NCBI RefSeq assembly: GCF_019050325.1
Contig: NZ_VOMB01000016.1
Span: 186,001 to 250,000 of the forward strand
Length of the DNA: 64,000 nt
Direction: 5' to 3'
DNA from: [Mycobacterium] fortunisiensis
GTDB lineage: Bacteria; Actinomycetota; Actinomycetes; Mycobacteriales; Mycobacteriaceae
Under the pieces are notes generated by a model. It saw only the letters and a list, made by a program, of their open reading frames with translations, was not told where the DNA came from and searched no databases. Shown here piece by piece: positions 7,831 through 16,987 of the stretch; within the stretch, counting starts at the first letter, position 1, and every line of letters starts with the position of its first letter. The position numbers and the translations under genes were made by a program.

Positions 7831-9012
7831 TCAGGGGGTCGGATCGGCCGGCACCAAGGGTGCCGCCAACAACGGCAACAACGCACACACCGCGAACGCC
7901 GCCGGATAGCCCGCCACCCCGATCAGGGCGCCGAACAGCGGCGCCGAGCTGGCGGTGGCCAGGTGTTGGCTGGTGTTCTGGGTGCCCAGCGCGCGTCCGC
8001 TCCAGAACGGGCCGGCGATCTCTGCGATCGCGGTGAACGCCAAACCGTTGTCGGACACCGTGATCACCGAGGCGATCACGATCAGCGCCACACTGATCGG
8101 GGAACCCAGCCAGTCGGTGAGCGCCAGCAGCCCCATCGTCGCCGCGGCCGCCAGCGCGATGGCCCGGATGGGCCGCAGCCGCTGTCCGACCACATCCGAC
8201 CACCTGCCGGCGGCGACACGCCCTGCCGCGCCCAGCAATTGGGCCACCGTGACCAGCGTGCCGGCTGAGGCCGCAGACCAACCCCGATCGCTCATCAACC
8301 ACACCAGGGTGAACGTCCACACCATGCCCTGCGGCACCACCAGCAGCACCGACACGGCGTGGATGCGCCACAACACATTCGAGCCCCGGTATGGATTGGC
8401 GAGGTGCTCGGCGGGCGCTTCATGGCGGGCCGGCCGTGGCGGATCCAGCACGCCCACAGCGCAGATCACCGCCGAGAGCACGCATGCCGCGGCCGGAAAC
8501 AGCAACGCGGTTGTCACACCATGGGACTCGGCCAGGCGTGGAATTACCAACGCGCCCAATCCAACTCCCAAAGGCGTTGCCGTCTGGCGGATTCCCATGG
8601 CCAGCCCGCGTTGTTCGGGAGGGAACCATCCGACCACCACGCGTCCGCTCGCGGAATTGCTACTGGCCGCTGCCATTCCACCCAATAGGAGGAACACCCC
8701 GACCAGCACCAGGGAGTGCGACGCGGCGGCACCGAACGCCGCGGCGGCGGTCAGTGCCGACCCGACGGTCAGCACGATCCGTTCGCCCACCCGGTCGACG
8801 ACGTAGCCCCAGGCGATCAGGGTGAGCACCAGCCCGAAACTGGGCATCGACGACAGCAGTCCGGCCTGGGCGAGGTCCAGGCCCCGTTCAGTGTGCAGGG
8901 TGGGGATGAGGAACGCCGCGCCGTTGATGAAGACGTTCGCACAGGTGGTTGCGGTGAGCGCGATCGCCAGCATCGACCAACGACGGAACGTGCCGATCGA
9001 CGAAACGGGCAT
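7831..9012 (-). CDS. Major facilitator superfamily transporter
   Basis: The 393-residue protein has about 12 hydrophobic segments in two halves. Loop motif GYVVDRVGERIVL between the second and third helices matches the MFS signature (G-x-x-x-D-R-x-G-R-R type), with a related GRWSDVVGQRLRP in the second half. The substrate cannot be inferred. It is the positional counterpart of M. tuberculosis Rv2994, which lies beside the FAA-hydrolase and gltX genes as here. It is divergent from the lipase gene, sharing an 85-base spacer with an operator-like palindrome. Confidence 0.88.
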   Translation of the reverse strand: MPVSSIGTFRRWSMLAIALTATTCANVFINGAAFLIPTLHTERGLDLAQAGLLSSMPSFGLVLTLIAWGYVVDRVGERIVLTVGSALTAAAAFGAAASHSLVLVGVFLLLGGMAAASSNSASGRVVVGWFPPEQRGLAMGIRQTATPLGVGLGALVIPRLAESHGVTTALLFPAAACVLSAVICAVGVLDPPRPARHEAPAEHLANPYRGSNVLWRIHAVSVLLVVPQGMVWTFTLVWLMSDRGWSAASAGTLVTVAQLLGAAGRVAAGRWSDVVGQRLRPIRAIALAAAATMGLLALTDWLGSPISVALIVIASVITVSDNGLAFTAIAEIAGPFWSGRALGTQNTSQHLATASSAPLFGALIGVAGYPAAFAVCALLPLLAAPLVPADPTP

Positions 9013-9031
9013 GCGGCCATGGTGTCACGGA

Positions 9032-9071
9032 TATCTCATAATATTGAACTCATATTCCAAAATATGAGATA
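9032..9071. promoter_or_regulatory. Operator-like array between MFS transporter and lipase
   Basis: Three half-sites are spaced 14 bases apart: CTCATA at 9035-9040, CTCATA at 9049-9054 and TATGAG at 9063-9068. The last two form the palindrome CTCATATT-(4)-AATATGAG (9049-9068), and TATCTCATA (9032-9040) pairs with TATGAGATA (9063-9071). The site is AT-rich against a GC-rich background and lies between two divergent starts, as expected for a dimeric repressor. No regulator gene is adjacent. Confidence 0.6.
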
Positions 9072-9097
9072 CCCGGGCGTGTATATACCCTGGGGCG

Positions 9098-10276
9098 GTG
9101 AAGTCATGGCTGGTGGCAACCATTTTGGCGATCTCGGCACTGACGGTGGCGCCGACCGCATCGGCGGCCACCCCGGACTGGTCGGGCCTGGACGCCCGGC
9201 ACTATGTGGCGCCGATCCCCGCGCCCGGAACCCTGCTCGAGGTCGTCGCACTGAATCCGCAGCTCTCGGTCCAGGGCGCGGCCAGCGCGTATCGCATCCT
9301 CTACGCGACTGTCGACCAACACTATTCACCGGCGCTCAGCACGGCGGCGGTGTTCGTCCCGCGCGGCCAGGCGCCTGACGGCGGCTGGCCCACCATCGCC
9401 TGGGCGCACGGCACCGTCGGCCTCGGTGATGACTGCACGCCCTCGGCGCAGCCACGAAGCGACCGGGATGACGAATACCTGTCCCACTGGCTCGACCAGG
9501 GCTACGCCGTCGTCGGCTCCGACTATGCCGGGCTGGGCACGCCAGGGCTGATGAGCTATCTCAACGGGGTGGCCACCGCGCACAGCGTCGTCGACTCGGT
9601 GATCGCCATGCACCACATGGACCTGCCGCTGTCGCCGAAATGGGCCATCGTCGGCCAATCCCAGGGCGGCGGGGCGGCGGTCAACAGCGCACGGTGGGCC
9701 ACCGAGTTCAGCCGGGGTACCGGGCTGGACTACCGCGGCGTGGTCGCCACCGGCACACCGTTCAACGTCGAGCGCATCGTCGAGCGGGCCGGGCCGTACA
9801 TGGCACTGCCGCCCAACCTGGGGCCCGCGGCCAGCAGCTACACCGGCTACATCCTGGCCGGGGTCCGTGAGGCGCGGCCCGATCTCGACATCGACAGCGT
9901 GCTCACCCCGGCCGGGCTGGACGCGGTCAACGAGGCCGAGACGCTGTGCAAGCCGCAACTCGACGCACACCTCGCCGGCATGACGCCGACCGGATACTTC
10001 CGCGCCCCGCTGGACACTCTGCCCGGCGTCGACGCGGCGCTCGACGCCTATCTGAGCACGCCGACCAGCGGCTACGACCGGCCGATCTTCCTGGGCGTGG
10101 GACTGCTCGATCGCGATGTCCCGCCGAACATGACCCAGCAGCTCGCCGATCAGCTGCGCGCCAACGGTCAGGACGTCACCCTCAAGGTCTATCCCGACGA
10201 AGATCACTCCGGCACCGTGCTGGCGTCGGTGCCGGACTCCACCCCGTTCCTCGCCGCGGCGTTCGGCGGGAGCTGA
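9098..10276 (+). CDS. Secreted lipase/esterase (secretory lipase family)
   Basis: The 392-residue protein begins with a signal peptide (LVATILAISALTVAPTASA, cleavage near residue 23). The alpha/beta-hydrolase nucleophile elbow is GQSQGG (9655-9672) and the C-terminal YPDEDHSGTV supplies the likely catalytic histidine; AWAHGTVG may form the oxyanion loop. It resembles the fungal/actinobacterial secretory lipase (LIP) family that hydrolyses esters and short triacylglycerols. GTG 9098 was chosen; GTG 9113 is possible. It is divergent from the MFS gene and probably shares its regulation. Confidence 0.85.
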   Translation: MKSWLVATILAISALTVAPTASAATPDWSGLDARHYVAPIPAPGTLLEVVALNPQLSVQGAASAYRILYATVDQHYSPALSTAAVFVPRGQAPDGGWPTIAWAHGTVGLGDDCTPSAQPRSDRDDEYLSHWLDQGYAVVGSDYAGLGTPGLMSYLNGVATAHSVVDSVIAMHHMDLPLSPKWAIVGQSQGGGAAVNSARWATEFSRGTGLDYRGVVATGTPFNVERIVERAGPYMALPPNLGPAASSYTGYILAGVREARPDLDIDSVLTPAGLDAVNEAETLCKPQLDAHLAGMTPTGYFRAPLDTLPGVDAALDAYLSTPTSGYDRPIFLGVGLLDRDVPPNMTQQLADQLRANGQDVTLKVYPDEDHSGTVLASVPDSTPFLAAAFGGS

Positions 10277-10313
10277 CGGCAATCGTCTGCGGTGCCGTCA
10301 TTACGCTTGACGA

Positions 10314-11114
10314 ATGCGCTTAGGTCGAATTGCCAGCCCCGACGGTGTCGCGTTTGTCAGTGTCGAAGGCGACGGTGCAGACACCGTCTGCAAAGAGATC
10401 GCCGAACATCCTTTCGGCAATCCCAACTTCACCGGGCGGAGCTGGCCGCTGGCCGACGTCCGGTTGCTGGCACCCATTCTGGCGAGCAAGGTTGTGTGCA
10501 TGGGCAAGAACTACGCGGCCCACGCCGAGGAGATGGGTGGGGTGGCGCCGGAAGATCCGGTGATCTTCCTCAAGCCCAATACCGCGATCATCGGGCCCAA
10601 CGTGCCGATCCAGCTGCCTGCCGACGCCAATCCCGTGCACCACGAGGGGGAGTTGGCGATCGTCATCGGCCGGCCGTGCAAAGACGTGCCCGCCGCGCGT
10701 GCCGCCGAGAACATCCTGGGTTACACCATCGCCAACGACGTGTCCGCGCGCGACCAGCAGGCCAAAGACGGTCAGTGGATGCGCGCCAAGGGGCATGACA
10801 CGTTCTGCCCGGTCGGCCCGTGGATCGTCACCGACCTGGATCCCTCCGATTTGGAGATCCGCACGGAGGTGACCAGTGGAATTGCCGGCACCGCCGGCGG
10901 CGAGATCCGCCAGCGCAGCCGAACCTCCCTGATGATCCATGACATCGGTGCCATCGTCGAGTGGGTCTCGGCGGTGATGACGTTGTTGCCGGGCGATCTG
11001 ATCCTGACCGGAACCCCCGAGGGCGTCGGGCCGATCGAAGACGGTGACACGGTGAGCGTCACCGTCGAAGGCATCGGCACCCTCACCAACCCCGTTGTGC
11101 GCAAAGGAAAGTAA
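10314..11114 (+). CDS. Fumarylacetoacetate hydrolase family protein
   Basis: The 266-residue protein has the FAH fold: KNYAAHAEEMG, the metal-binding pattern HHEGELAIVIG with its acidic residues, YTIANDVSARDQQ and LTGTPEGVGPI near the end. Family members hydrolyse or decarboxylate 2-oxo acids in aromatic-compound breakdown, or act as oxaloacetate/acylpyruvate hydrolases; the substrate here is unknown. It corresponds to M. tuberculosis Rv2993c, and its stop abuts the gltX ATG with no gap, so the two are co-translated. Confidence 0.9.
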   Translation: MRLGRIASPDGVAFVSVEGDGADTVCKEIAEHPFGNPNFTGRSWPLADVRLLAPILASKVVCMGKNYAAHAEEMGGVAPEDPVIFLKPNTAIIGPNVPIQLPADANPVHHEGELAIVIGRPCKDVPAARAAENILGYTIANDVSARDQQAKDGQWMRAKGHDTFCPVGPWIVTDLDPSDLEIRTEVTSGIAGTAGGEIRQRSRTSLMIHDIGAIVEWVSAVMTLLPGDLILTGTPEGVGPIEDGDTVSVTVEGIGTLTNPVVRKGK

Positions 11115-12575
11115 ATGACGAACGCCCCAGTTCGGGTCCGATTCTGCCCCTCGCCGACCGGCACCCCGCACGTCGGGTTGGTCCGTACCGCACTGTTCAA
11201 CTGGGCCTATGCCCGGCACACCGGCGGCACTTTCGTGTTCCGGATCGAGGACACCGACGCCGCGCGTGACAGCCACGAGAGCTACGCCGCGATCCTCGAC
11301 GCGCTGCGTTGGTTGGGTCTGGATTGGGACGAGGGCCCAGAGGTCGGCGGCCCCTACGAGCCGTACCGGCAGTCGCAGCGCAGCGAGATCTACCGTGACG
11401 TGATCGCCCGGTTGCTCGAGGCCGGCGAGGTCTACGAGGCCTATTCGACACCCGACGAGGTCGAGGCCCGCCATATCGCAGCCGGCCGCAACCCAAAACT
11501 GGGTTACGACAACTACGACCGCGACCTCACTGACGAGCAGCGCCAGGCATTTGCCGCCGAAGGCCGCAAGCCGGTGCTGCGGCTGCGGATGCCCGACGAG
11601 GATCTGAGCTGGACCGATCTGGTGCGTGGGCCGGTGAGCTTCCCGGCCGGCTCGGTGCCGGATTTCGCCGTCACCCGGGCCAACGGAGATCCGCTGTACA
11701 CGCTGGTCAATCCGGTCGACGACGCGCTGATGAAGATCACCCACGTGCTTCGCGGCGAGGACATCATGCCCTCGACGCCTCGGCAGATCGCGTTGTACCG
11801 CGCCCTGATGCGGATCGGTGTGGCGGAGCGGGTTCCGGAATTCGCCCATTTGCCAAGCGTTCTCGGCGAGGGCAACAAGAAGCTGTCCAAGCGCGATCCG
11901 CAGTCGAATCTGTTCCTGCACCGCGACCGCGGCTTCCTGCCGGAGGGCCTGCTGAACTACCTGGCGCTGCTGGGCTGGGGCATCGCCGACGATCACGATG
12001 TCTTCAGCCTCGACGAGATGGTGGCCGCCTTCGATGTGACCAACGTCAACTCCAACCCCGCGCGGTTCGACCAGAAGAAGGCCGATGCGATCAACGCCGA
12101 GCACATCCGGCTTCTGACGCCAGCGGATTTCACCGCCCGGTTGCGCGCGTACCTCGACGCCCACGGCCATGACACCGGCTTGGGCGACGACGCTTTCGCC
12201 GAGGCCGCCGCCCTGGTGCAGACCCGCATCGTCGTATTGGGTGATGCGTGGGGTCTGCTGAAATTCTTCGACGACGGCTCCTACGAGATCGACGAGAAGT
12301 CCGCGGCCAAGGAGCTCAAGCCCGAGGCTGCAGCGGTCCTGGACGCCGCACTCGGCGCGCTGGAGGGCATCGGGGAGTGGAACACCGCCAACATCGAGGC
12401 CGCGCTCAAGGCGGCGCTGCTGGACAGTCTGGAGCTCAAGCCTCGTAAGGCCTTCGGGCCGATCCGCGTCGCTGTCACCGGTGCCACCATCAGCCCGCCG
12501 CTGTTCGAGTCGATGGAGCTTTTGGGCGCCGATCGCAGCCTGGCGCGGTTGCGTGCCGCCCGGGCCACGCTGTGA
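11115..12575 (+). CDS. gltX: Glutamyl-tRNA synthetase
   Basis: This class I synthetase charges tRNA-Glu. The HIGH-type motif is [11 protein letters not shown] (residues about 12-22) and the KMSKS-type motif is KLSKRD (about 255-260); the length of 486 residues is normal. Mycobacteria usually lack glutaminyl-tRNA synthetase, so this enzyme would also misacylate tRNA-Gln for later amidation by GatCAB. tRNA-Gln and tRNA-Glu genes, both its substrates, lie directly downstream. Confidence 0.96.
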   Translation: MTNAPVRVRFCPSPTGTPHVGLVRTALFNWAYARHTGGTFVFRIEDTDAARDSHESYAAILDALRWLGLDWDEGPEVGGPYEPYRQSQRSEIYRDVIARLLEAGEVYEAYSTPDEVEARHIAAGRNPKLGYDNYDRDLTDEQRQAFAAEGRKPVLRLRMPDEDLSWTDLVRGPVSFPAGSVPDFAVTRANGDPLYTLVNPVDDALMKITHVLRGEDIMPSTPRQIALYRALMRIGVAERVPEFAHLPSVLGEGNKKLSKRDPQSNLFLHRDRGFLPEGLLNYLALLGWGIADDHDVFSLDEMVAAFDVTNVNSNPARFDQKKADAINAEHIRLLTPADFTARLRAYLDAHGHDTGLGDDAFAEAAALVQTRIVVLGDAWGLLKFFDDGSYEIDEKSAAKELKPEAAAVLDAALGALEGIGEWNTANIEAALKAALLDSLELKPRKAFGPIRVAVTGATISPPLFESMELLGADRSLARLRAARATL

Positions 12576-12716
12576 ATACCCGGACGGACGGGGCTTGGTA
12601 AAGCAGACCGAAAATCTTTGGTAGTCTGCTCGTCGGCCCGGAAAGCAAAGCAGGGGAGCCCCCGGCGGAGCTGATCGGATCGAAATTGCCCGTGACCTGC
12701 GGTAATGGGCGATCAG

Positions 12717-12788
12717 TGGGGTATGGTGTAATTGGCAACACAGCGGTTTCTGGTACCGCCATTCTAGGTTCGAGTCCTGGTACCCCAG
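12717..12788 (+). tRNA. tRNA-Gln (anticodon CTG)
   Basis: The seven-base acceptor stem TGGGGTA (12717-12723) pairs with TACCCCA (12781-12787). The anticodon arm GCGGT-TTCTGGT-ACCGC carries CTG, and the T arm contains GGTTCGAGTCC. The 3' CCA is encoded (12789-12791). Confidence 0.95.
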
Positions 12789-12848
12789 CCAACTACTGGA
12801 TTAGGTCAGCGAGATCGCCTGAGCTATGCTGACCATCCGGAAGTCCTA

Positions 12849-12921
12849 GCCCCCGTCGTCTAGCGGCCTAGGACGCCGCCCTCTCACGGCGGTAGCGTGG
12901 GTTCGAATCCCATCGGGGGTA
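12849..12921 (+). tRNA. tRNA-Glu (anticodon CTC)
   Basis: The acceptor stem GCCCCCG (12849-12855) pairs with CGGGGGT (12914-12920, one G-T pair). The anticodon arm CCGCC-CTCTCAC-GGCGG carries CTC, and the T arm contains GGTTCGAATCC. CCA is not encoded. A strong terminator follows 8 bases later. Confidence 0.95.
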
Positions 12922-12928
12922 CAGAAGT

Positions 12929-12962
12929 AAAAGCGCCCAGTTCATACGAACTGGGCGCTTTT
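12929..12962 (+). terminator. Rho-independent terminator after the tRNA genes
   Basis: Perfect 15-base arms AAAAGCGCCCAGTTC (12929-12943) and GAACTGGGCGCTTTT (12948-12962) enclose a four-base loop, ending in a T run. It ends the gltX/tRNA transcription unit. Confidence 0.92.
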
Positions 12963-13011
12963 GCGTTGTGGGGTCCTTGAGGCGTCGGCTCGGTCGTCAC
13001 GCCGCCGGTTT

Positions 13012-13094
13012 GTCACGCTGGAGTGGCTCTGGGTGTCGAACGTCACTCTGGCGTGACGCTCGCGGCGAGGACGCTCGCCCAGTGACGCTCGCGG
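13012..13094. repeat. Intergenic inverted and direct repeats between tRNA-Glu and the IclR gene
   Basis: GTCACGCTGGAGTG (13012-13025) can pair with CACTCTGGCGTGAC (13044-13057) with three mismatches. GTGACGCTCGCGG occurs twice, at 13053-13065 and 13082-13094. A third short repeat, CTCACCAAAGAA, occurs twice just after (from 13103). No gene is evident in 12963-13173; this looks like a repetitive extragenic element. Confidence 0.5.
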
Positions 13095-13173
13095 AAAAGG
13101 CGCTCACCAAAGAACCCCCCTCACCAAAGAAACCCGCACCGACGAGACACCCGGCCATCTGCTGAGATTCGTC

Positions 13174-13875
13174 TCACAGTCGACGGGTGAGTGCCTCGGC
13201 GGCGGCGAGCAGATCGGCGGCCCACCGCGCGCCGGGGCGCCGGCCCATCCGGTCGATCGGCCCGGACACCGACACCGCGGCGATCACCGCCCCTCGTCCG
13301 TCACGCACCGGCGCAGAGACGCTGGCCACGCCGGGTTCCCGTTCGGCGGCGCTCTGGGCCCAACCGCGCTTTCGGACCTCGGCCAGGGTGCGATCGGTGA
13401 ATTTCGCCAGCGGCAGTACCGCCTGCTGGGTGGCCGGGTCGGCGTAGGCCAGCAGCACTTTGGCTCCTGAGCCGGCCGTCATCGGAAGGTGGGTCCCCAC
13501 CGGAACGGTGTCGCGCAGCCCGGCCGGCGGCTCCAGCGCCACCACGCACACCCGGGACTGCCCTTCGCGGCGGTACAGCTGCACGCTCTCGCCGGTGATT
13601 TCGCGCAGCCGAGGCAGCACGGCGGCGCCGGCCGCCAGCAGCGGATCGTTGACGTGAGAGGCCAATTCGGTCAGTGCCGGGCCCAGGCGCCAGCGGCCGT
13701 CGCCGTCACGGGCCAGGAGCCGGTGCGTCTCCAGGCCTGCGGCCAGCCGGTGTGCGGTGGCGCGGGGAAGCCCGGTCCGTTCGCAGAGTTCGGCCAGCCC
13801 ACAAGGTGACTCGGCCACGGTGTGCAGCACACCCACGGCTTTGTCGAGGACGCCGATGCCGCTATCATTTCTCAC
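13174..13875 (-). CDS. ltbR: IclR-family regulator, LtbR-like (leucine biosynthesis)
   Basis: The 233-residue protein has an N-terminal winged helix-turn-helix (GLAELCERTGLPRATAHRLAAGLE, about 26-49) and an IclR effector domain ending with a dimer helix. It is divergent from leuCD, the arrangement of LtbR in corynebacteria, where it represses leucine genes, and of Rv2989 in M. tuberculosis. The symbol rests on that synteny. It starts with GTG at 13875, about 120 bases from leuC. Confidence 0.82.
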   Translation of the reverse strand: MRNDSGIGVLDKAVGVLHTVAESPCGLAELCERTGLPRATAHRLAAGLETHRLLARDGDGRWRLGPALTELASHVNDPLLAAGAAVLPRLREITGESVQLYRREGQSRVCVVALEPPAGLRDTVPVGTHLPMTAGSGAKVLLAYADPATQQAVLPLAKFTDRTLAEVRKRGWAQSAAEREPGVASVSAPVRDGRGAVIAAVSVSGPIDRMGRRPGARWAADLLAAAEALTRRL

Positions 13876-13878
13876 AGA

Positions 13879-13918
13879 GAGATACTAACGTCTCGCATTC
13901 TGAGATGACAGATGAGAT
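13879..13918. promoter_or_regulatory. Candidate LtbR-type operator between ltbR and leuC
   Basis: GAGAT occurs at 13879-13883, 13902-13906 and 13914-13918, and GTCTC at 13890-13894 faces the second copy as an inverted repeat (TCTC-7-GAGA). The cluster lies just upstream of the ltbR start and 77 bases before leuC, where a shared operator is expected. Binding is inferred. Confidence 0.4.
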
Positions 13919-13994
13919 GGCGACAGTACCTCCCAGCCCTGGCGGACCCTTGATGCAGCCCCGCATTCGCCGTGAATCGAATTGAGAACTAGCG

Positions 13995-15449
13995 ATGGAC
14001 CAACCGACACAGACATCCGTGAAGCCGCGCACCCTGGCCGAAAAGGTTTGGGACGACCATGTCGTGGCGCGTGGTGAGGGAGAGGGCGCAGCTCGCGAGC
14101 CCGACCTGATCTACATCGACCTCCATCTCGTCCACGAGGTCACCAGCCCGCAGGCGTTCGACGGTCTGCGGCTCGCCGGCCGCCCGGTGCGGAGACCGGA
14201 CCTGACGATCGCCACCGAAGATCACAACGTGCCCACGATCGACATCGACAAGCCGATCGCCGACCCGGTGTCGCGCACCCAGGTCGAGACGTTGCGCCGC
14301 AACTGCGCGGAATTCGGTATCCGACTGCACCCGATGGGCGACGCCGAGCAGGGCATCGTGCACATCATCGGACCGCAGCTGGGGCTGACGCAGCCGGGCA
14401 TGACGGTGGTGTGTGGCGACAGCCATACCTCGACCCATGGTGCGTTCGGCGCCATCGCGATGGGTATCGGCACCTCCGAGGTCGAGCACGTGATGGCCAC
14501 CCAGACGCTGCCGCTCAAGCCGTTCAAGACCATGGCGGTCAACGTCGACGGCGTACTGCCGCCCGGAGTGAGCGCCAAGGACATCATCTTGGCCGTCATC
14601 GCCAAGATCGGCACCGGCGGCGGGCAGGGCCACGTCATCGAATACCGGGGCAGCGCCATCGAGGCGTTGTCCATGGAGGGCCGGATGACGATCTGCAACA
14701 TGAGCATCGAGGCCGGGGCGCGGGCCGGCATGGTGGCCCCGGACGAGACGACGTTCGAGTTCCTCAAGGGCCGCCCGAATGCCCCCACGGGTGCCGACTG
14801 GGACGCCGCTGTCGCCGCGTGGCGGCAGTTGCGTACCGACGAGGGTGCTGAATTCGACACCGAGGTCTACCTGGACGCCGCTTCGTTGAGCCCGTTCGTC
14901 ACCTGGGGAACCAACCCGGGGCAGGGGGTTCCGCTGTCCGCATCGGTTCCCGATCCCGAATTGATGGGCGACGACGGCGACCGGCAGTCGGCGGAGAAGG
15001 CTTTGGCCTACATGGATCTTCGACCCGGGATGGCCATGCGTGACATCACGGTGGACACGGTGTTCGTCGGCTCCTGCACCAACGGGCGCATCGAGGACCT
15101 GCGGGTGGTCGCCGACGTGCTGCGGGACCGCAAGGTGGCCGACGGGGTGCGGATGCTGGTGGTGCCCGGTTCGATGCGGGTCCGGGCTCAGGCCGAATCG
15201 GAAGGCCTCGACCAGATATTCACCGCCGCGGGCGCCGAATGGCGGCAGGCCGGCTGCTCGATGTGTCTGGGCATGAACCCTGACCAACTGTCGCCCGGGC
15301 AGCGCTGCGCGTCGACGTCGAACCGGAATTTCGAAGGCCGGCAGGGCAAGGGTGGCCGTACCCACCTGGTCTCACCGGCCGTCGCCGCGGCCACCGCCGT
15401 GCGCGGAAAACTGGCGTCCCCTGCCGATCTGCCCGCCTCGACCCACTAA
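13995..15449 (+). CDS. leuC: 3-isopropylmalate dehydratase large subunit
   Basis: Together with LeuD this subunit isomerises 2-isopropylmalate to 3-isopropylmalate through a 4Fe-4S cluster. The 484-residue aconitase-family protein has the substrate and iron-sulfur motifs [12 protein letters not shown] (residues about 142-153), [12 protein letters not shown] with the first cluster cysteine, and [10 protein letters not shown] with the other two. A leuD gene follows after 13 bases. Divergent ltbR probably controls it. Confidence 0.96.
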   Translation: MDQPTQTSVKPRTLAEKVWDDHVVARGEGEGAAREPDLIYIDLHLVHEVTSPQAFDGLRLAGRPVRRPDLTIATEDHNVPTIDIDKPIADPVSRTQVETLRRNCAEFGIRLHPMGDAEQGIVHIIGPQLGLTQPGMTVVCGDSHTSTHGAFGAIAMGIGTSEVEHVMATQTLPLKPFKTMAVNVDGVLPPGVSAKDIILAVIAKIGTGGGQGHVIEYRGSAIEALSMEGRMTICNMSIEAGARAGMVAPDETTFEFLKGRPNAPTGADWDAAVAAWRQLRTDEGAEFDTEVYLDAASLSPFVTWGTNPGQGVPLSASVPDPELMGDDGDRQSAEKALAYMDLRPGMAMRDITVDTVFVGSCTNGRIEDLRVVADVLRDRKVADGVRMLVVPGSMRVRAQAESEGLDQIFTAAGAEWRQAGCSMCLGMNPDQLSPGQRCASTSNRNFEGRQGKGGRTHLVSPAVAAATAVRGKLASPADLPASTH

Positions 15450-15462
15450 GAGGAGCCCCAGA

Positions 15463-16056
15463 ATGGAAGCATTCAGCACTCACACCGGCATCGGCGTCCC
15501 GCTGCGGCGGTCCAATGTCGACACCGACCAGATCATTCCCGCGGTCTATTTGAAGCGGGTCACCCGAACGGGTTTCGAAGACGGACTGTTCGCCGCATGG
15601 CGGACTGATCCGTCGTTCATTCTCAATCTCCCCCCATTCGACAAAGGTTCCGTGTTGGTGGCCGGACCCGATTTCGGCACCGGATCCTCACGCGAACATG
15701 CCGTCTGGGCGCTCATGGACTATGGCTTCCGGGTGGTTATCTCGTCCCGTTTCGCCGATATTTTCCGCGGCAACGCCGGCAAGGCCGGGCTATTGGCCGC
15801 CGAAGTGGCTCAAGACGATGTCGAGCTCTTGTGGAAGCTCATCGAGCAGAATCCGGGGCTGGAAATCACTGTGAATCTTCAAGATCGAAATATCGTGGCG
15901 GGAACGGTCGTGGTGCCGTTCAGGATTGACGATTACACGGCCTGGCGGCTGCTCGAGGGACTCGACGATATAGGCCTTACGCTGCGGAAACTCGATCAAA
16001 TCGAGGATTACGAGACGCATCGACCGGCCTGGAAGCCGCGCACTCTGCCGGCCTGA
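15463..16056 (+). CDS. leuD: 3-isopropylmalate dehydratase small subunit
   Basis: The 197-residue swivel-domain subunit has [15 protein letters not shown] near the N-terminus and the active-site [14 protein letters not shown] motif. ATG 15463 was chosen over an upstream frame because it is preceded by GAGGAG (about 15450-15455) and yields the normal family N-terminus. It forms the heterodimer with LeuC. Confidence 0.95.
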   Translation: MEAFSTHTGIGVPLRRSNVDTDQIIPAVYLKRVTRTGFEDGLFAAWRTDPSFILNLPPFDKGSVLVAGPDFGTGSSREHAVWALMDYGFRVVISSRFADIFRGNAGKAGLLAAEVAQDDVELLWKLIEQNPGLEITVNLQDRNIVAGTVVVPFRIDDYTAWRLLEGLDDIGLTLRKLDQIEDYETHRPAWKPRTLPA

Positions 16057-16271
16057 TTTCAGGGGTGGAAAGGGCGCCTCGGCGCCCGAATTCGCCGCCT
16101 GCCTAACCGGTTCTGGACCCTCCCGGCAGGAGTCCAAGTGGGGCAAGCGGATTGCCGGATTGTTCGCTAGCTACGCCTGAAATTGCGCGTGGCTCTTGGA
16201 AATCAGTGGTCACAGGGTTTACCGTGTCCTCTAGTCGGTCCAAGGAGGACCACTGGTTTCGGAGGTTTTGG

Positions 16272-16925
16272 ATGAACAAAGCGGAGCTCATCGACGTACT
16301 CACAACCAAACTGGGCACCGATCGTCGGCAGGCTACCGCCGCGGTGGAGAACGTTGTCGACACCATCGTCCGTGCGGTGCACAAAGGCGAAAGCGTCACG
16401 ATCACCGGATTCGGTGTTTTCGAGCAGCGTCGCCGCGCTGCCCGTGTGGCGCGGAACCCGCGCACCGGCGAGACGGTGAAGGTCAAGCCCACCTCGGTGC
16501 CGGCATTCCGTCCCGGCGCGCAGTTCAAGGCGGTTGTTTCTGGGGCGCAGCGTCTCCCGGCCGACGGTCCAGCCGTCAAGCGCGGGGTGACAGCGGGCCC
16601 GGCGAAGCGCACTGCTGCCAAGAAGACCGCAGCCAAGAAGGCTCCGGCCAAGAAGGCCGCGACCAAGGCGCCCGCCAAGAAGGCCGCAGTCAAGAAGGCT
16701 CCGGCCAAGAAGGCGGCAGTCAAGAAGGCTCCGGCCAAGAAGGCCGCAGTCAAGAAGGCTCCGGCCAAGAAGGCCGCGACCAAGGCGCCCGCCAAGAAGG
16801 CCGCTGTCAAGAAGGCTCCGGCCAAGAAGGCTGCGACCAAGGCGCCCGCCAAGAAGGCCGCGACCAAGGCACCTGCCAAGAAGGCCGCGGCGAAGAAGGC
16901 CCCGGCCAAGAAGGGCCGCAAGTAA
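16272..16925 (+). CDS. hupB: HU-family nucleoid protein with lysine/alanine-rich tail
   Basis: Residues 1-90 are a canonical HU domain ([15 protein letters not shown], then [21 protein letters not shown]). The rest, to residue 217, is a basic tail of PAKKA-type repeats like histone H1, typical of mycobacterial HupB. The protein compacts DNA and influences growth and stress responses. ATG 16272 follows GGAGG (16261-16265). An inverted repeat CAGTGGTC/GACCACTG (16204-16211, 16248-16255) lies in its 5' region and may structure the leader. A terminator follows. Confidence 0.96.
   Translation: MNKAELIDVLTTKLGTDRRQATAAVENVVDTIVRAVHKGESVTITGFGVFEQRRRAARVARNPRTGETVKVKPTSVPAFRPGAQFKAVVSGAQRLPADGPAVKRGVTAGPAKRTAAKKTAAKKAPAKKAATKAPAKKAAVKKAPAKKAAVKKAPAKKAAVKKAPAKKAATKAPAKKAAVKKAPAKKAATKAPAKKAATKAPAKKAAAKKAPAKKGRK
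16618..16920 (+). repeat. KKA/PAKKA coding repeats of the hupB tail
   Basis: Near-identical in-frame units built on GCC-AAG-AAG-GCC and CCG/CCC-GCC-AAG-AAG repeat through the tail, e.g. three identical copies of AAGGCGGCAGTCAAG-type blocks around 16670-16760. Such arrays are prone to length change between strains. Confidence 0.85.
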
Positions 16926-16932
16926 TTCCGGT

Positions 16933-16975
16933 AAAGGCACGTCGTGAGCCGAAGGTCAGCTCACGACGTGCCTTT
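16933..16975. terminator. Bidirectional terminator between hupB and mutT1
   Basis: Perfect 17-base arms AAAGGCACGTCGTGAGC (16933-16949) and GCTCACGACGTGCCTTT (16959-16975) surround a nine-base loop. A/T flanks on both sides suit termination of both converging genes. Confidence 0.9.
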
Positions 16976-16987
16976 CTGCGTGTCTAC

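Noticed and set aside
12963-13173. Small plus-strand frame at 12968-13165
   Set aside because: It has no ribosome site or domain, lies within repeats, and is interrupted by no conserved protein pattern.
16204-16255. Inverted repeat CAGTGGTC/GACCACTG as an operator before hupB
   Set aside because: The arms are 36 bases apart, more like an RNA leader structure than a repressor site; support is too thin for a separate feature.
16618-16920. Possible CRISPR-like array
   Set aside because: The repeats are in-frame coding units of the HupB tail without unique spacers. The 6143-6202 and 7319-7561 arrays are also coding. No CRISPR array is visible in the window.
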